From the NCBI GenBank assembly GCA_956465555.1, contig OY101131.1, positions 757,469 to 821,468 of the forward strand: a stretch of 64,000 nucleotides of DNA, written 5' to 3'. Positions within the stretch are counted from its first letter, which is position 1. Every line of letters begins with the position of its first letter. Below, one piece after another: positions 30,489 to 42,800 of the stretch. Made by a program: the position numbers and the translations under genes. Below the pieces are notes generated by a model that was not told the origin of the DNA, ran no database searches, and worked only from the letters and a program-made list of their open reading frames with translations. Source of the stretch: Nitzschia sp. pyKryTriq1 (taxonomy: Eukaryota; Bacillariophyta; Bacillariophyceae; Bacillariales; Bacillariaceae).

Positions 30489-32432
30489 TTATTCATCGTC
30501 ACTGTCTTCTAATACAATGCGACGCTTGTTCTCGTTTGGCTTATTTTTAGCCGAACCTGCCTTTGATGATTTTTCCGGATTTGTATCCTCCTCGAGTGAA
30601 CTGTCGTCGTCAAGAGTCCTTCCAGTTGTCCCCGTTCCGGCTGCTTTTGGTTCGCTATCGTGACCTGTTTTAGCAAACATGGAGCGGGCCAAGAATTCAT
30701 GACCTATATTGCCTTCTACCTGAATACCCCCTGACCTGGCACATGGAGAACAGATCCAGTCGCCTTCGGGAACGGATTCACGATCGACACACTCGATGTG
30801 GAAACTTTTTCCACACCCTTCCATTTCTCGCCCACCATCACATATCATCAAATCACCCCCATCACGACAAATGGAACAAAGGTCATTTTCCTCTTCGTCT
30901 CCACTAAAGTTGCCCTCGACATCACTGGTGTCGTCCCCCACTAAAAATCCGTCCTCTTCAAACTCATCCAGATCTTCGCCTTCTTCTTCTTCCTCCTCCT
31001 CCTCTTCGTGATATGCGTCGTCCATTACGACACAGTTTCTTTGACGAGCAATCGCACCCTTTTGCCCTTGCTGCTGCCTGCCTTGTCGTTCTTGCAGGGG
31101 CAAAAAGGAACCTCCACCGGCCCCTCTCTTGAGCAAGGAGAGGTCAATCTCCAACACTGCGCCGGTATCTTCATGTTTGAATCGCAACGCCATGGCTTCT
31201 TCGTGGAAAGTGCACGTTGAAGCATCGAATTGAAATTCTACCATTCCCGGAGGCATCACTTCAGGAGACACACGCGCCACGGGGGCGACGCTTCCGTCTT
31301 CTTTGGTCATTTCAACCAGCAATAGTGACTGACGAAATTTGGATTCGCCTGTGCATATGAAATGTTGGTCTTCCATGTTCGTTACTATGGTAGGAAAGCC
31401 TGAATCAGAAGCCTCGTCTTCTTCCATTGTTAATAAACACAGCGAAAGGATTATTCCGTTAGCCAGCTGGACGGGAGGCTGATAGAGTCCCATTGCCACC
31501 TGCATTCGTTGATCGTCCTCATCTAGCATAATATTCCGGCGAACCTTGACCGTTTGCGAGATACTTGTAGTGATAGAATGCCAAAACTCGTCTTCCAAGG
31601 GACTCAGCACCTCGCAGCCGCGGCCATGCGCTCCGCTGTTCTCCCCGGTTGTGACGTTCTTTCGAGTTTGGATCTTTTTGACAACTAGCGGAGCGTAGAG
31701 TGCCATGATGCATTTCTTCAGGGCAAAGTTGACCTTGGGAATGGTAGTACTAGGACTCGTTCTCGTATGTGACAGATCCTCTCCACCCCGACAGGTGGGA
31801 CACGTGGGTGAAGTCTTCCACCACCACTCGAGACAGTCCTGGCAGAAGGAGTGCCCGCACTGCAGGGAGACAGGCGGATACAGGAGATCTCGACAAATCG
31901 CGCATTCCAGATCGGGCTGTAACCGCTCAGCGACGGAAGGCAACGTGGAAAGGCCCTGCTCCGGCTCCGGCCTTGCCTCCAGTAGCTCACGGATACGAGC
32001 CAGGTCATCGTCTTCTGTGCCAGTCTTTCCCGGGGTATCGATGTGCAAGTGATCGCGGCCGAGCACTTCTCGTTTGATGGCGTCCAGCGAGACCTGTTGG
32101 TCGCATTCGCCTGGGGACGAGTCGTCGTCGCCATCATCAGAAGCAGAGGCTTCATCGTCCAGCAGGGGGGAGTGAGCCAGCTTCCGCTTCTTCCTGGGGA
32201 CGGCTTGGTCCAAATCGGGACTGCGACTTTCGGCCACATCAATCTGGGCAGGCGCAGGACTTTTTGCCTGCGCCGATCCAGCTTCTGCGCACAAAGTGCA
32301 CTTGACGTACTCGCCTTTGTGGGCCTTTTTCCGTTGACGTCTGGAAAAAGAAACGTGGTTCTCGTCAAGTCCACAAAGGCTGCAGGCAAGGATGCTGTGG
32401 CGGTTGCAAGCGGGGGGACTGTCAGTCTCCAT
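30489..32432 (-). CDS. RING finger and PHD finger protein
   Basis: Single exon, 647 aa. The N terminus has two Cys pairs (CSLCG, CTLCAE) that may form a small zinc site. A C3HC4 RING lies at about 175-215 (CAICRDLLYPPVSLQCGHSF then CPTC), the signature of E3 ubiquitin ligases. The middle (about 250-450) is an unrecognised mostly beta region. A highly acidic run (Glu-rich, about 470) leads to a PHD finger at about 515-570 (CSICRDGGDLMICDGG...CGKSFHIEC...WICSPC), the type that reads histone H3 tails. The tail is charged and low complexity. The combination suggests a nuclear E3 ligase acting at chromatin (inference). Its stop is 84 bp from that of the cyclase/PDE gene. Confidence 0.85.
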   Translation of the reverse strand: METDSPPACNRHSILACSLCGLDENHVSFSRRQRKKAHKGEYVKCTLCAEAGSAQAKSPAPAQIDVAESRSPDLDQAVPRKKRKLAHSPLLDDEASASDDGDDDSSPGECDQQVSLDAIKREVLGRDHLHIDTPGKTGTEDDDLARIRELLEARPEPEQGLSTLPSVAERLQPDLECAICRDLLYPPVSLQCGHSFCQDCLEWWWKTSPTCPTCRGGEDLSHTRTSPSTTIPKVNFALKKCIMALYAPLVVKKIQTRKNVTTGENSGAHGRGCEVLSPLEDEFWHSITTSISQTVKVRRNIMLDEDDQRMQVAMGLYQPPVQLANGIILSLCLLTMEEDEASDSGFPTIVTNMEDQHFICTGESKFRQSLLLVEMTKEDGSVAPVARVSPEVMPPGMVEFQFDASTCTFHEEAMALRFKHEDTGAVLEIDLSLLKRGAGGGSFLPLQERQGRQQQGQKGAIARQRNCVVMDDAYHEEEEEEEEEGEDLDEFEEDGFLVGDDTSDVEGNFSGDEEENDLCSICRDGGDLMICDGGREMEGCGKSFHIECVDRESVPEGDWICSPCARSGGIQVEGNIGHEFLARSMFAKTGHDSEPKAAGTGTTGRTLDDDSSLEEDTNPEKSSKAGSAKNKPNENKRRIVLEDSDDE

Positions 32433-32857
32433 TGTCGATGATGATACAGGATGGAATGCTGTACCGGTAGTTCATCTGATACTCCTCTACGAGCTACGAG
32501 TACATCGTCGATCATCGAAGAAATAAAATCGCATCACAGGCGGAATACGAAAAAAAATGACACCGATGTTTCGGGAGGAGTGAGTCGGGAGCCAGACGAC
32601 GGAGACATTCGTGACTCGGACCAGTACATGGTACTGGAGCGTCCGGATTTGTGGACTCACGACCACATCGTACGTCAGTTCAGATGGGAAGACGACTCAC
32701 ACGAACGAAAAACTGACCGGTCGATAAGAACTCGAACGTGTGTTGAAATATCTCTGACTCTTCCTACTCTCGGGGACTAACTCTGTACCCCAGTAGGTCT
32801 GTTGATAATAATACCGTAGTAGCAGTTGACTAGCTAGACTCGAGTCTTACTCAATTC
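32433..32857. other. 5' flank of RING-PHD gene and spacer
   Basis: No gene. It likely holds the minus-strand promoter near 32440-32560. The rest leads into copia-derived sequence. Confidence 0.4.
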
Positions 32858-33266
32858 GTGCTATCAATTATTATGAGACGACGAACTAGGTTTCCGCCGG
32901 ATCCGTTTGTTTTTATCGACATCTCGTCGATGTCCGCTACGAGCTACGGGGACTCGAAATATTGGCTCATGGCGCTCGACGACTGCACCGACAAAGTATT
33001 CTCCTATTTTATTCGACGCAAAAGCGACGCCGTAGAGGCGATACTCGCACTGTGTCGCAACGTAGAAAAACAGATCGGACATGCACCCAAATATGTACGG
33101 TGCGACGATTCCGGCGAAAATAGAGCCGCTCAAAGAGCGCTACTACACGCCGGCATCAACGTCCAATTTGAATTTACGCCGCCGAGCACACCGCAGCGAA
33201 ACGGCCGAGTCGAAAAGAAGCACGAATTATACTCCGACCTAAACACGAACTACACTCCGATCTAAA
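32858..33266 (+). pseudogene. Ty1/copia integrase core fragment
   Basis: About 130 residues of a retroviral-type integrase core are preserved: VFIDISSM (first Asp), VRCDDSGEN (second Asp) and TPQRNGRVEKKH (Glu). The second Asp and the Glu are 35 residues apart, the DD35E spacing. The PSTPQRNGRVEKK box is of copia type. No gag, protease, reverse transcriptase or LTR is seen, and the frame ends in short tandem repeats, so this is a truncated remnant. Confidence 0.8.
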
Positions 33267-33295
33267 CACGATTTATACTCCGAAACACGACCTAA
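33221..33295 (+). repeat. 23-bp tandem repeat ending the copia fragment
   Basis: Units starting CACGAATTATACTCCGACC at 33221, 33244 and 33267; the third is longer and diverged. It truncates the integrase frame. Confidence 0.75.
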
Positions 33296-33898
33296 AGTGC
33301 GGGTCTGGAAAGTAAAAGAAGCAGCAGAAAGTAGACATCTAAAATAGTCATAATTTGGAAAACGAGAGATTCGTAGGACATATCGTACGACTTATTAGAC
33401 TAGAGACTTCGCAACACACGTCATCGACTGGTCGTGGCTAGGGCGTCTGCGCATGCACGGCGCGCACTAGCGTGGAAGATCCTTCAGGACATTATCTACC
33501 GACGACGGGCAGACTATGGTCGTACGAGTCGCGTAGACCGTGTGTATTGCACCTAGATCCCGGCGGACGGAGGACGGACGACCGAGAAAAGCGGAGCGAG
33601 CCGCTCGTGTGGTCATCCTCGACCGCGCCGGACGGCTGACGGATGAGGTACGGACTGAGTTCCGTCCTGCTCGTCGGATCGATGATTCTTCTCCACACAC
33701 GAAGGAATTCCTTTTGACCAGATGGACCCCAATACAATGAAATTGAACGAAAATGGGCATCATGACGAAGAATCATTCATCATCATGAGAGCGGGGGATG
33801 AGCAGTAAATACTCACTTGTAACTGCAAGTTCAAAGTAAGAGTAGTCTAGGAGTGTATCGTAAATCGTAAAGCAACAAGTGAAGGTGTAAATATAAAT
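33296..33898. other. Intergenic, probably further decayed transposon and ACS promoter
   Basis: The GC-rich stretch 33420-33720 has no intact frame. A translated patch after 33440 (RRALAWKILQDIIYRRRADYG) could be eroded retroelement, but I cannot match it firmly. The last ~130 bp are AT-rich and should be the acetyl-CoA synthetase leader. Confidence 0.4.
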
Positions 33899-36282
33899 AT
33901 GAGGCTTCAGCTGATGCTATTCTTGACCCTGTGGGTGTCAGTCATGGGCACGGGAGAGGGATTTCAACCGCAGCCCAGAACTAATAGCCTCTTGAATCCA
34001 TCTCTCAAGATGGCGGAGAACGCCTCAACTTCTACAAGCACTGGTATCCAGCCCATGTACGAGGCCAAGACGTCTAGTAGCTTCGACAAGTACGTCAAGC
34101 TCCACCAGCAGAGCATCGACGTGCCCTCCAAGTACTGGGGCGGTCTCGCCAAGGAGCTTCTCCACTGGGACGTGCCCTTCGACTCTCATCGAGTGCTGCA
34201 GGGAGGCTTCGAAAAGGGGGACGTGCGATGGTTCGCAGGCGGGCAACTTAATGTGGCCTACAACGCGCTCGATCGTCACGATCCGAATGCCTTGGCAATG
34301 ATATGGGAAGGGGATGAACCGACTGAAGTCCGAAGAATTACTTTTGGCGAGATGACAAGCAAGGTGTCCCAAATTGCAAATGCACTCAAGTCGCAAGGCG
34401 TCAAAAAGGGAGATGTTGTCACAATATACATGCCCATGATTCCAGAGCTCGCAATGACCATGGTAGGTACACGTACTGATAGGAAAGGGAGAAACGTACT
34501 TTACGGGTTCGACTTCGTCTCAACTTGGTCCTGACATCATCTGTTTCTCTAGCTGGCCTGTGCCAGAATTGGCGCGGTTCATTCGGTGGTATTCGCCGGC
34601 TTTTCGTCAGAGGCTTTGGCAAGTAGAATCCAAGCCGCCAAATCAGAGTATCTAGTCACTGCGGACCACGGTCTTCGCGGTGGTAAGCGAATCCCGTTGA
34701 AAGATATCTGCAACACAGCTATGGACCATATCCACGATAGGGATCTGGTCAAGAAGGTCCTGGTGTGGGAGAGGAATTATGAAGGTCCAGAATCAAAAGT
34801 GCCCTACGACATACATTCAGACAAAGACGTCCGCTTTGATATATTAGTTGAAAATCAACGTCCCTACTGTGCTCCTGTCCAGATGGATGCCGAAGACAAT
34901 CTTTTCATTTTGTACACTTCTGGAAGTACCGGTATGCCCAAAGGCCTGGTTCATACGACTGGAGGATATGCCCTTTACGCCGCTCATACGACCAAGACAA
35001 CGTTTGATCTGGCACCTGGGGACGTTTTTGCATGCGTGGCTGACTGCGGATGGATCACGGGTCATACCTATGTTGTCTACGGGCCGTTGTTGAACGGTGC
35101 TACGACTCTTTTGTTTGAAAGCACCCCAGTGTACCCCGATGAAGGACGTTACTGGGACATGGTACAACGTCATAAAATCACACAATTTTACACCGCACCT
35201 ACTGCTATCCGGCTTCTTATGCGTTATGGAGACGAGGCACCCCAAAAATACGATTTGAGCAGCCTAAAAGTCCTCGGTTCTGTCGGAGAACCGATTAATC
35301 CAGAAGCCTGGCGTTGGTACTATGAGGTAGTAGGAAAGAGCAAGTGTACCGTGGTCGATACATATTGGCAAACCGAAACGGGTGGACACATTGTCACCAA
35401 CCTACCCGGGTAAGTGCTGCGGCATCGTCCTGGTCCTAGGTTTACGTATATTTGTCCTTTGTTATGTGAGTATTCTCACTTACTTTCTTTGTGAGTAGCG
35501 TGACTCCAATGGTTCCTGGCTCTTGCACTCGCCCGTTTTTTGGAATCGAGACTGCTATCTTGGATCCTCAATCTGGCGAAGAAATCACCAAGACCGATGA
35601 GAATGGGGCCATGGAAGGGGTGCTGGCAATCAAGCAACCCTGGCCTGGTATGGCCCGAACTTGCCTCGGGGATCATGCTAGATACTTGAATGTATACTTG
35701 AAACCGTACAAAGGTTATTATTTTACCGGAGATAGCGTGATGAAAGACAAAAATGGCAATCATTTCATCATTGGCCGATTGGACGACGTCAGTAAGTCTA
35801 CCACGTATGGTCCTTTGTTTCAAAGTATGGTGTCACTAATAGTCTTCTCACAACTTTTCTCAGTCAATGTCAGCGGGCATCGGATCGGAACAGCTGAAGT
35901 CGAAAGCGCTTTAGTGGGTCATCCGGCGGTGGCACAAGCTGCTGTTGTCGGAAAACCACACGATCTCAAAGGGCAGGCGATCTGTGCTTTCTGCATGCTG
36001 AAGAACGGTTTCGAAGAGACTCCCGAATTGATAACAGAACTTAAGGTCAGCGTCAGAAACGAAGTCGGTGCCTTCTGCTCTCCAGACATGATTGTAATCT
36101 CTCCGTCTCTCCCAATGACCCGTAGTGGTAAGATCATGAGACGCATCCTTCGTAAGATTGTGTCTGGAGAAACGGACTCTTTGGGAGACATCTCGACATT
36201 AGCCGATCCAAGTATTGTCGAGACGCTGATCGACAAAGTGGGGTCAAAAAGCCCGGCCAAAGAGTTGGTAACCAAAAAATAA
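33899..36282 (+). CDS. Acetyl-CoA synthetase (AMP-forming)
   Basis: Exons 33899-34462, 34553-35409, 35499-35791 and 35864-36282; 710 aa. It activates acetate to acetyl-AMP and then acetyl-CoA. Seen are the ACS N-terminal region ([17 protein letters not shown]), the phosphate loop [63 protein letters not shown], and the C-terminal catalytic lysine in [14 protein letters not shown]. Length is normal for eukaryotic ACS plus a leader. The first 22 residues are a hydrophobic signal ([18 protein letters not shown]) ending in G-x-G-F. This weakly recalls the plastid bipartite context, so plastid or secretory entry is possible. An internal Met at residue 38 would give a cytosolic form. Two of the three introns interrupt codons, and all restore conserved motifs. 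Confidence 0.92.
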
Positions 36283-36468
36283 GCACACACAAACTTTCGT
36301 ACGGTCGAGTCGTTGAGCTGGATCACCAGTCTCCAGTTTGATCTGTACAGGTACTACTGTAGAGGTATAAATACCAGCTACTGTTGGGGCTAGCTAGGGC
36401 AAGGAGTTGATTAGATGATGTTACCGTTGTTATGGTTCTTTTTTGCCACCAAAAAACCAATATTAGCA

Positions 36469-38921
36469 CTATTGTCGTTTCTTCAGTTCTAGATCGATAC
36501 GTTTTCGAATCTGCCCCAGATCCAAGCTCACCATGGCCCACCACAGAGCAGCCAACAAACTAAGGACCACGACGGGCGGTAAGCCCGCGATTTCCCCGTC
36601 ATGAGTCCCAAACCAAAGCAGAATTCGATGAACCGATGATACCATGAAGGAAGCACTCCCTGCGCCGAACCTATTTGCTAAAGTATCCACGATGGGTTTC
36701 GCCTCGTATCTTGCTTCGTTGGACAATCCGCGCCACAAACTTTCTCGAACTGGCTTGGCTACCGCGAGATTGACGACTCTTGTACATTCATCGAGCATCA
36801 GGAAAAGAATAAGATTTGGCGGTTGGCCTTGGGAAAAACGGTGCCACCATGCCAAACTCAGCACGCCCATCAAGCGAATGATTGGCATGACTGCCAGGCT
36901 CCCCTGAGGTCCGAGGTTCTGTGCAATGATCGCTCCAACACCACTGGCCTGCATAACAAAGACGGCGATCGAACTGGCTATATTGATTTTTGCAAGAAAT
37001 GCTGTATCTGCTGCCACTGTTGTTGCATTTGGGTTCCGATTGGCTACCAGTTCAGCTCTTTGGAAACTCAAAAGCACTGTGGTACTGGCAAAAAGAGCGT
37101 TATAAGTGAAAATGGCCATGAGCAATCTTGATTTGAGGATTGTCGTAATTCCACGAAGCAGTCGTTGAGTAAATGTATTGTCGTCCATTTCCACGGGTTG
37201 ATCGATGTTTGCCCTCTGGCCTGGGTGCTGGTTCGAGTGTTGAGAATCCAGCGACGTCAAGGATTTAGTTGAATTTGACTGATTGATCGAATTCCCCGAC
37301 GCGATTCGTTTCATGAGACTATTTCCGGATGCCACCCGTTTCATACTGCCAACAGAAGTCGATCTCTTCATATTGGGATCGAGACCGGCCAAGTCTTGGG
37401 TCGATTTAAATATCTGCTGCTCTTCCCAATGTATTTGCATGATTCTACCTAATTCGACTGAGAGTTGCGCAGATATCTCCAACAGTACGGCTGAAATCAA
37501 GAGCAATCCAGGTAGCTGTACTATGTTGACCAGTTCCGACGCCAGAATGCTGAGATGAGTTTAGGATTGATAGAAGCGGCAAGAGGTAAGAGGTAAGGGC
37601 CAGTTGTAAAGTAAGTTTTGGCATACTGATAGCCTCCGAAGTGTCCTACATACCTTCCCATAATACCACCGAGGGTACCACCAAAGCCCACCATAGCTAG
37701 TCTCTGTAGGCGTGTTCTAGTCTTGAATGGTGTTGTGTGTGTGGTTCCTTGTTTGTGGTGTTGATACTTGAGTTCTTTTGCTTTTCGTGCAACGTCTTCG
37801 TATTCCATTGCTTCCGTGGTGACTCCCCAGACCAATGATATTGCGTGCAATTTCATCAAATGAACCACCAGGAAGAATGCGATGTACATTGTTGCGCCGA
37901 CTTGAGCGAGTATCACAGGTAGCCATTGTCGTATAAGATTTTTGAGGCTGGGCGGTTGGTCTGCGTCCCCGTCCCTGTTCCCTTCCTGTGCTTCTGAAAA
38001 GAACGCCGAAACCCACGAGATGGATATTCTGTTTGTATTGATTAGATCCACAAAAGTGAACCCGATGGCATAACTAGTGACGGCCAGGGCGAAGAAGCGG
38101 TAGAAGAGCGCCAAACTGGAGCCCTGAGTTTCTCCCCTAGTAAGTCCCATTTTCTTCCACAGTTTACGTCTGCTAGGATCTGGCGCCTCGAATAACCACC
38201 CAATAGGTACACTCGATAGAAATGCCATAAAACTTGACGCTAGCGTCAGTTTTGGCATGTGCTGGACTCCGACGTGAAGCGCCACGGCGTCTCTGATGGG
38301 CGTGATTGTGCTGACGCCCATGGTGACCACCAGGAGGCTCCAGAAGCCAATCCATGTGGCGACTGCAAAATCCTCCGCAAAGAAGATACGCTTTGAAATG
38401 TCGCAGAAGAAGCGCGTTGAGGTGTATTGCGGTGTGAAGTAGTCGCAGTATGCAGTGCTGTTTTGGTTTGCTGTAGCATCCGCATGCATTCGCATCTGTG
38501 GCATGGAGTGAGCGGGTGACAAGCCCAGCGGGACTTCGTCCTCTTCTCCTTGGACCACTGAGTTCTCCCGGATCTGCCGCAGGTGGAGGTGGTGATGTGA
38601 GGGGTCGGTACCACTATGCTGCTGCAGGGGGTGCGACGGCAGAGGCTCCGGGGACTTGTCAAAGTCGTCCGGAAGAGCCTCGAAGCTCCACTGCATATCG
38701 CTTGAGGCCTCGGCTGCTCCGGTCATTGGCGCGGGCATCGACGAGGTCCCGTTGGTGGTGTAACCACTCGTACTGGAGAAGAAAGGATGTGCTGCCTCTG
38801 GCGTCGACGAGGGTGACAGGTTTGAGTCGGCATAATCCGTGCTGCCTTCCTCCGCCGAGCCGCCCTTTACAAGTACTTCCGCTGAAACTGGGAGTCCGAT
38901 TGTTGCTTCTTGTCTGGTCAT
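36469..38921 (-). CDS. ATP/ADP-antiporter-like (TLC/NTT family) membrane protein
   Basis: Exons 38921-37654 and 37549-36469 (104-nt intron); 782 aa. I use the first ATG (38921). The N-terminal ~155 residues are low complexity. About ten to twelve TM helices follow. Family-like elements are TITPIRDAVALHVG (compare the I-L-R-P-x-R-D-A box of NTT carriers), GGTLGGIMGS-ILASELV across the splice, and AVAKPVRESLWRGLSNEARY with EAKPIVDT. These match the C-terminal V-x-(R/K)-P-x-R-E-x-L box of the TLC family. TLC/NTT proteins exchange ATP/ADP or other nucleotides in plastids and intracellular bacteria. This one may be a divergent, non-plastid homologue: no transit peptide is visible. A large loop has KR-x-x-S repeats (see findings). 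Confidence 0.75.
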
Positions 38922-39837
38922 CGCTGGCACAAAGTATTGTACGTGTAAGTGTAGTGATGGGATGGCAGTACTTGTACGATAGTTCCAAGTTTTGTAAGTA
39001 ATCGATCTTCAATCGCGGGCTTTGGCTATTGAGACTTCTAAAATACCTGCGGTACCAGTACACGCGTACCGGTACAAATAAAGTACTCGTAGACTGGTGT
39101 CGAATCTCCACGGTACAAGGACATCGCGTCACACGACGTGGTTTTCGTCGTCGTCGTCGTCGTCCACCGACCCCGGCGTCGTCAAGAGGCGTCGAGTTTC
39201 GTTCACGGATGTGAATCCCGTGATGATGTTTCGACCTTGTTTCGACCGTCGGAAGATCGGACGAGTCAACCCAGCCGCGCTCGAAGTGATCGTGGGATCT
39301 GTTCGAATACCGGTACATACATAATATGGCTGTCGGGCTATGATGTTACCTCAGATCTTGGACACCTGAAATGACCATCATCGATGTCGTTCCGAGTATC
39401 CAAACTGAGACGTGGAACTCGATCACGAGCTGTCGACACATTCGATTCATTACGTCTGGCCATCTGTCCAGCACGATTTCCGACACCTCTCTACATATTA
39501 TTGTCACTGTAGTTACTTATTGATACGGATGACAGACAAACGGTACAAGAAGTCTTGTATCTTGTACTTTCCAGGCTCACTCATACATACCGGTACCGAG
39601 CTTGGGCGAGCCAGGTACATCAACACGAGAATTACGGCACCGGTACAGTACTGTACGTACCAGTACCCATTACTGGTACTGTAGCTCAATTGTATGAGTA
39701 CCGTCGAATGGTCCCTCACAAGAACACAACATCGAACATCGCATCAATCACATCACTGCAGAGAATTGAGTACAGTAGACTCAACAACCAGTTCTCTCCA
39801 GCACGAGTAGAGGCTGGACTATTATTGAGCCGATTGC
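38922..39837. promoter_or_regulatory. Divergent intergenic region, GTAC-palindrome rich
   Basis: It separates the starts of the transporter-like gene (-) and the DENN-WD40 gene (+). Repeated GTACCGGTAC/GTACCAGTAC-type palindromes occur at about 39050-39080 and 39590-39690. A CGTCGT run lies at 39147-39165. No gene seen. Confidence 0.45.
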
Positions 39838-42800
39838 ATGTCTTCTAAATCGCCTCGCCGCGAGCGGCGGACATCTTCCATAGAAGAGCGGCTCCCTCGC
39901 CCAGACGCTTCCGACGATTCCGGGCGAGAACGAAGAATCGCCAGAGCCACGGGAGGGGGGGCTCGACGTGTGGTTTCCGCCTCGACAGTCTCGCCAATAT
40001 CACCCTCTTCGAATGGCCCGAGGGCGCCCTACAGTACCAGAACCAGAGAGCACCGCCGCTTGTCGCCCACTGGCGACCACGATGCAGGAGACGACTCGTC
40101 TTCTGCCTACTCTTCAGGCCGCCCGGGCCGCCAGCAAACCATGCCAGCGACGAGCGCTGCCATCAACCACGAAGACGAGATAGAAAGAATTCGAGAAATG
40201 AGGGCCCGTCGTCTGCGGAAGGAGCGAGCGGAGGCATCTCGCAGTAGATCACCCGTCCATACTAGCGCCAACACGAACATGAACACGAGCCCTACGGGTA
40301 GCAATACGACGGGAAAGGAGCATCGAAGACCCCTGGACACCCACGCCGCCGCCACGCGCGAACGAAGAAGCGACAGACAGTACCAGTACCAGAGACAACC
40401 CAAACCGGATTCGGTGCCTGACAAAACGCGAAGTACACCCATCATATCGAGACGAGAATTAGAGGAAGCGGGTCTGGTCCGCAGAGAGCGGGGAGGTAGA
40501 CGAGACGCTAAGTCGCCGCCGCCGAGACCACATTCCGACTACCCACACACATCCGCAAACAGGTCCAGGAGAAACTTGTCCCCGAACAGAGCCGACGATA
40601 GCTCAGCGTATTCACGATCCAGAAGAGAAAGAATAGATAGACTAGGAACAGAAGAAGATGTACTTTCCGCATATTCCAGAGCCAGAAGAGAGCGTCAGGC
40701 AAGCAACAACAACGATGATGACCATTCCTCGTACTCAAGAGCGCGCAGAGATCGTATCCGAAATGCAACAGGAGAAGAAGATTTGGTCTGGATGCAGTCC
40801 CTATCAAGGAGGGAACGATTTACAAACGACGATGATGCCTCAAACTACTCACGAAACAAAACAGAAAAGTGCAGGGATCAAGCGGACGATGATACCATGT
40901 CAGCATATTCAAGATCCTCGGAGCAGTCAAGTTCACGTATCCCTCGTTCACGATTGACACCGGATGACTCACTCTCGAAAGAAAGACTTGCCTTCCTTGT
41001 TAGGCCGGGAGAACGACTCCGTGCCCCTCCTGCCAGAGCAAAAAGCGCGGACCACGACTTGATGGCTGTGGATCTCAGAAGAATAGCCGAAAACGAGCCT
41101 CAGATGGGAGGAGGCGATTCCAGGCCTACTGCTGCTGCGAGACCACGAGAAATATTTCGAACCCCTCCTGCAAGAGCCAAAAGTGCAGACCACGACTTAT
41201 TGACAATGGACCTCCAAAGGCGAAATCAAGAAGAAGTCAAGGGGCAGCGCAGAGGCGAAGCAAGGAGGCCAGAGAAAGAAACACAACCTGACCGATCGCG
41301 TCCTACCGGTACAGATCTAACCACCCTCCTCCGCGAACGCAGGGAAGCACGCGCTGCAGAACGGGAGGCAAAAGGCGAAAACAAAAGTGGGCATCATCTA
41401 GTGCGCCGTAAAAGTGGTGGGGACGTACTCGAGGCTACGGCACTTGCTGCTGGAGCGTTCTACCACGATGCCAAACAAAGTGAAAGACCGCGGAACCTGG
41501 CTGATATTCAAGATCTCGAACCAAGTACTCTAGAGGAGGGAAACGAAGAGGGATGGAGCAGCTTTAGCGTGAAAGTTCGAGTTGTTTCGGCTATTGACTT
41601 GCCTCAAAATGTCATCCCAAACATGCCCTTGTTTCCAGTAATAAAAACTGGATTTGTAAGGATTCCTTCAGAAGAAACCAATCCATGCGATTTGGTTATC
41701 AGCACTCTCGGGAATAACAGCGTGGAAAGCATCCGGTCTGCGCGTGTACGATTGACAACGTCGAAAGTCATGAGCAAGCGCGACAACGGAACCATCGATT
41801 TTCATCAAGAACTCCGTTGGGATACAATAGTAAAACCAGAACAATTGGCGCTTTTTGTCGAACTATCTGCTCGGGCCGCCCGACCTCCGAGCAATTATTA
41901 CGAGTCTCCCCCCTCTTTGCTCAAGCAAAGTACCTTGTCCGGTGCCCCTCAATCCCTTCAACCAACAAAAAATATATCCACCATAGCGGCCACTGCGAGT
42001 GCAAAATTCGCGATCAAAATTGCAGGTTCTAGCGAAGAGCCGGTTCGAAACCTACAAAGGAACGCATCCGGATCTGACGATGATGTAGGCGGAGGCCTTC
42101 GTGCTTTCTGGAGAAAAGCAACCAATCGCAAGGCGGCCGAGCTTGAGGCAGCCGAAGCAGCTGCTGCCGTTGCTCGGATGCTGGTCGAACAGGGAAAGGA
42201 AGCCAGCGGTAACACTTCGACGGAGATACCGGGGAAAACCACACAAGAGGCCACTCCGCAAAGCCCAAGCCTATCTCTTGTGCCCAATGCCGACTACGAA
42301 GTTGCCCTGAGGAAAATTGACGAAAGCACAGCTACCAAAGAACTCACTAGAGATGTACGACTGGGGAATCTTGTTGTTCCTTTGACCCAGCTACACCTGG
42401 AAAAGGCAAAGCAAGGGGATGGGGATGCGAGGGTGGAAAAGTGGTTTCAATTAGAAGCAGTGGAAGAGGACGACTTCTCTTTTTCTCGAAGGAAGCAGCC
42501 AAGCGTTCGTCTTGAAATCACTTTCTCTACATCCAGCATCATGGACGAAAGCGAGGAAAAAAATGAGCTCCAGCAAGTCGTCCAAAGCCCCCCTAGCACG
42601 AATACTCTCAATTCTTCTTGCCCACGTCTTTCTATGCATGAAACGCAAGACCAGACAAAAGACAAACCGGGTGCTGGCAAGGCCCGTGCACTGGATCCTG
42701 TTCTGGAACCAGGTGTGGTTGATTTCCTTGCAGTGGTAGGTTGCCGGGATATCGGCAGTCACAAGGATGACAGCGGGGCCAAGGGCTGGGTAGAGTCTTC

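Noticed and set aside
31718-32515. 265-residue antisense-frame ORF in the RING-PHD gene
   Set aside because: Same-strand shifted frame; the RING in frame 30489-32432 is clear.
33467-33776. Short frames in the GC-rich spacer before acetyl-CoA synthetase
   Set aside because: Overlapping frames on both strands with Arg/Ser-rich composition and no motif; treated as decayed sequence.
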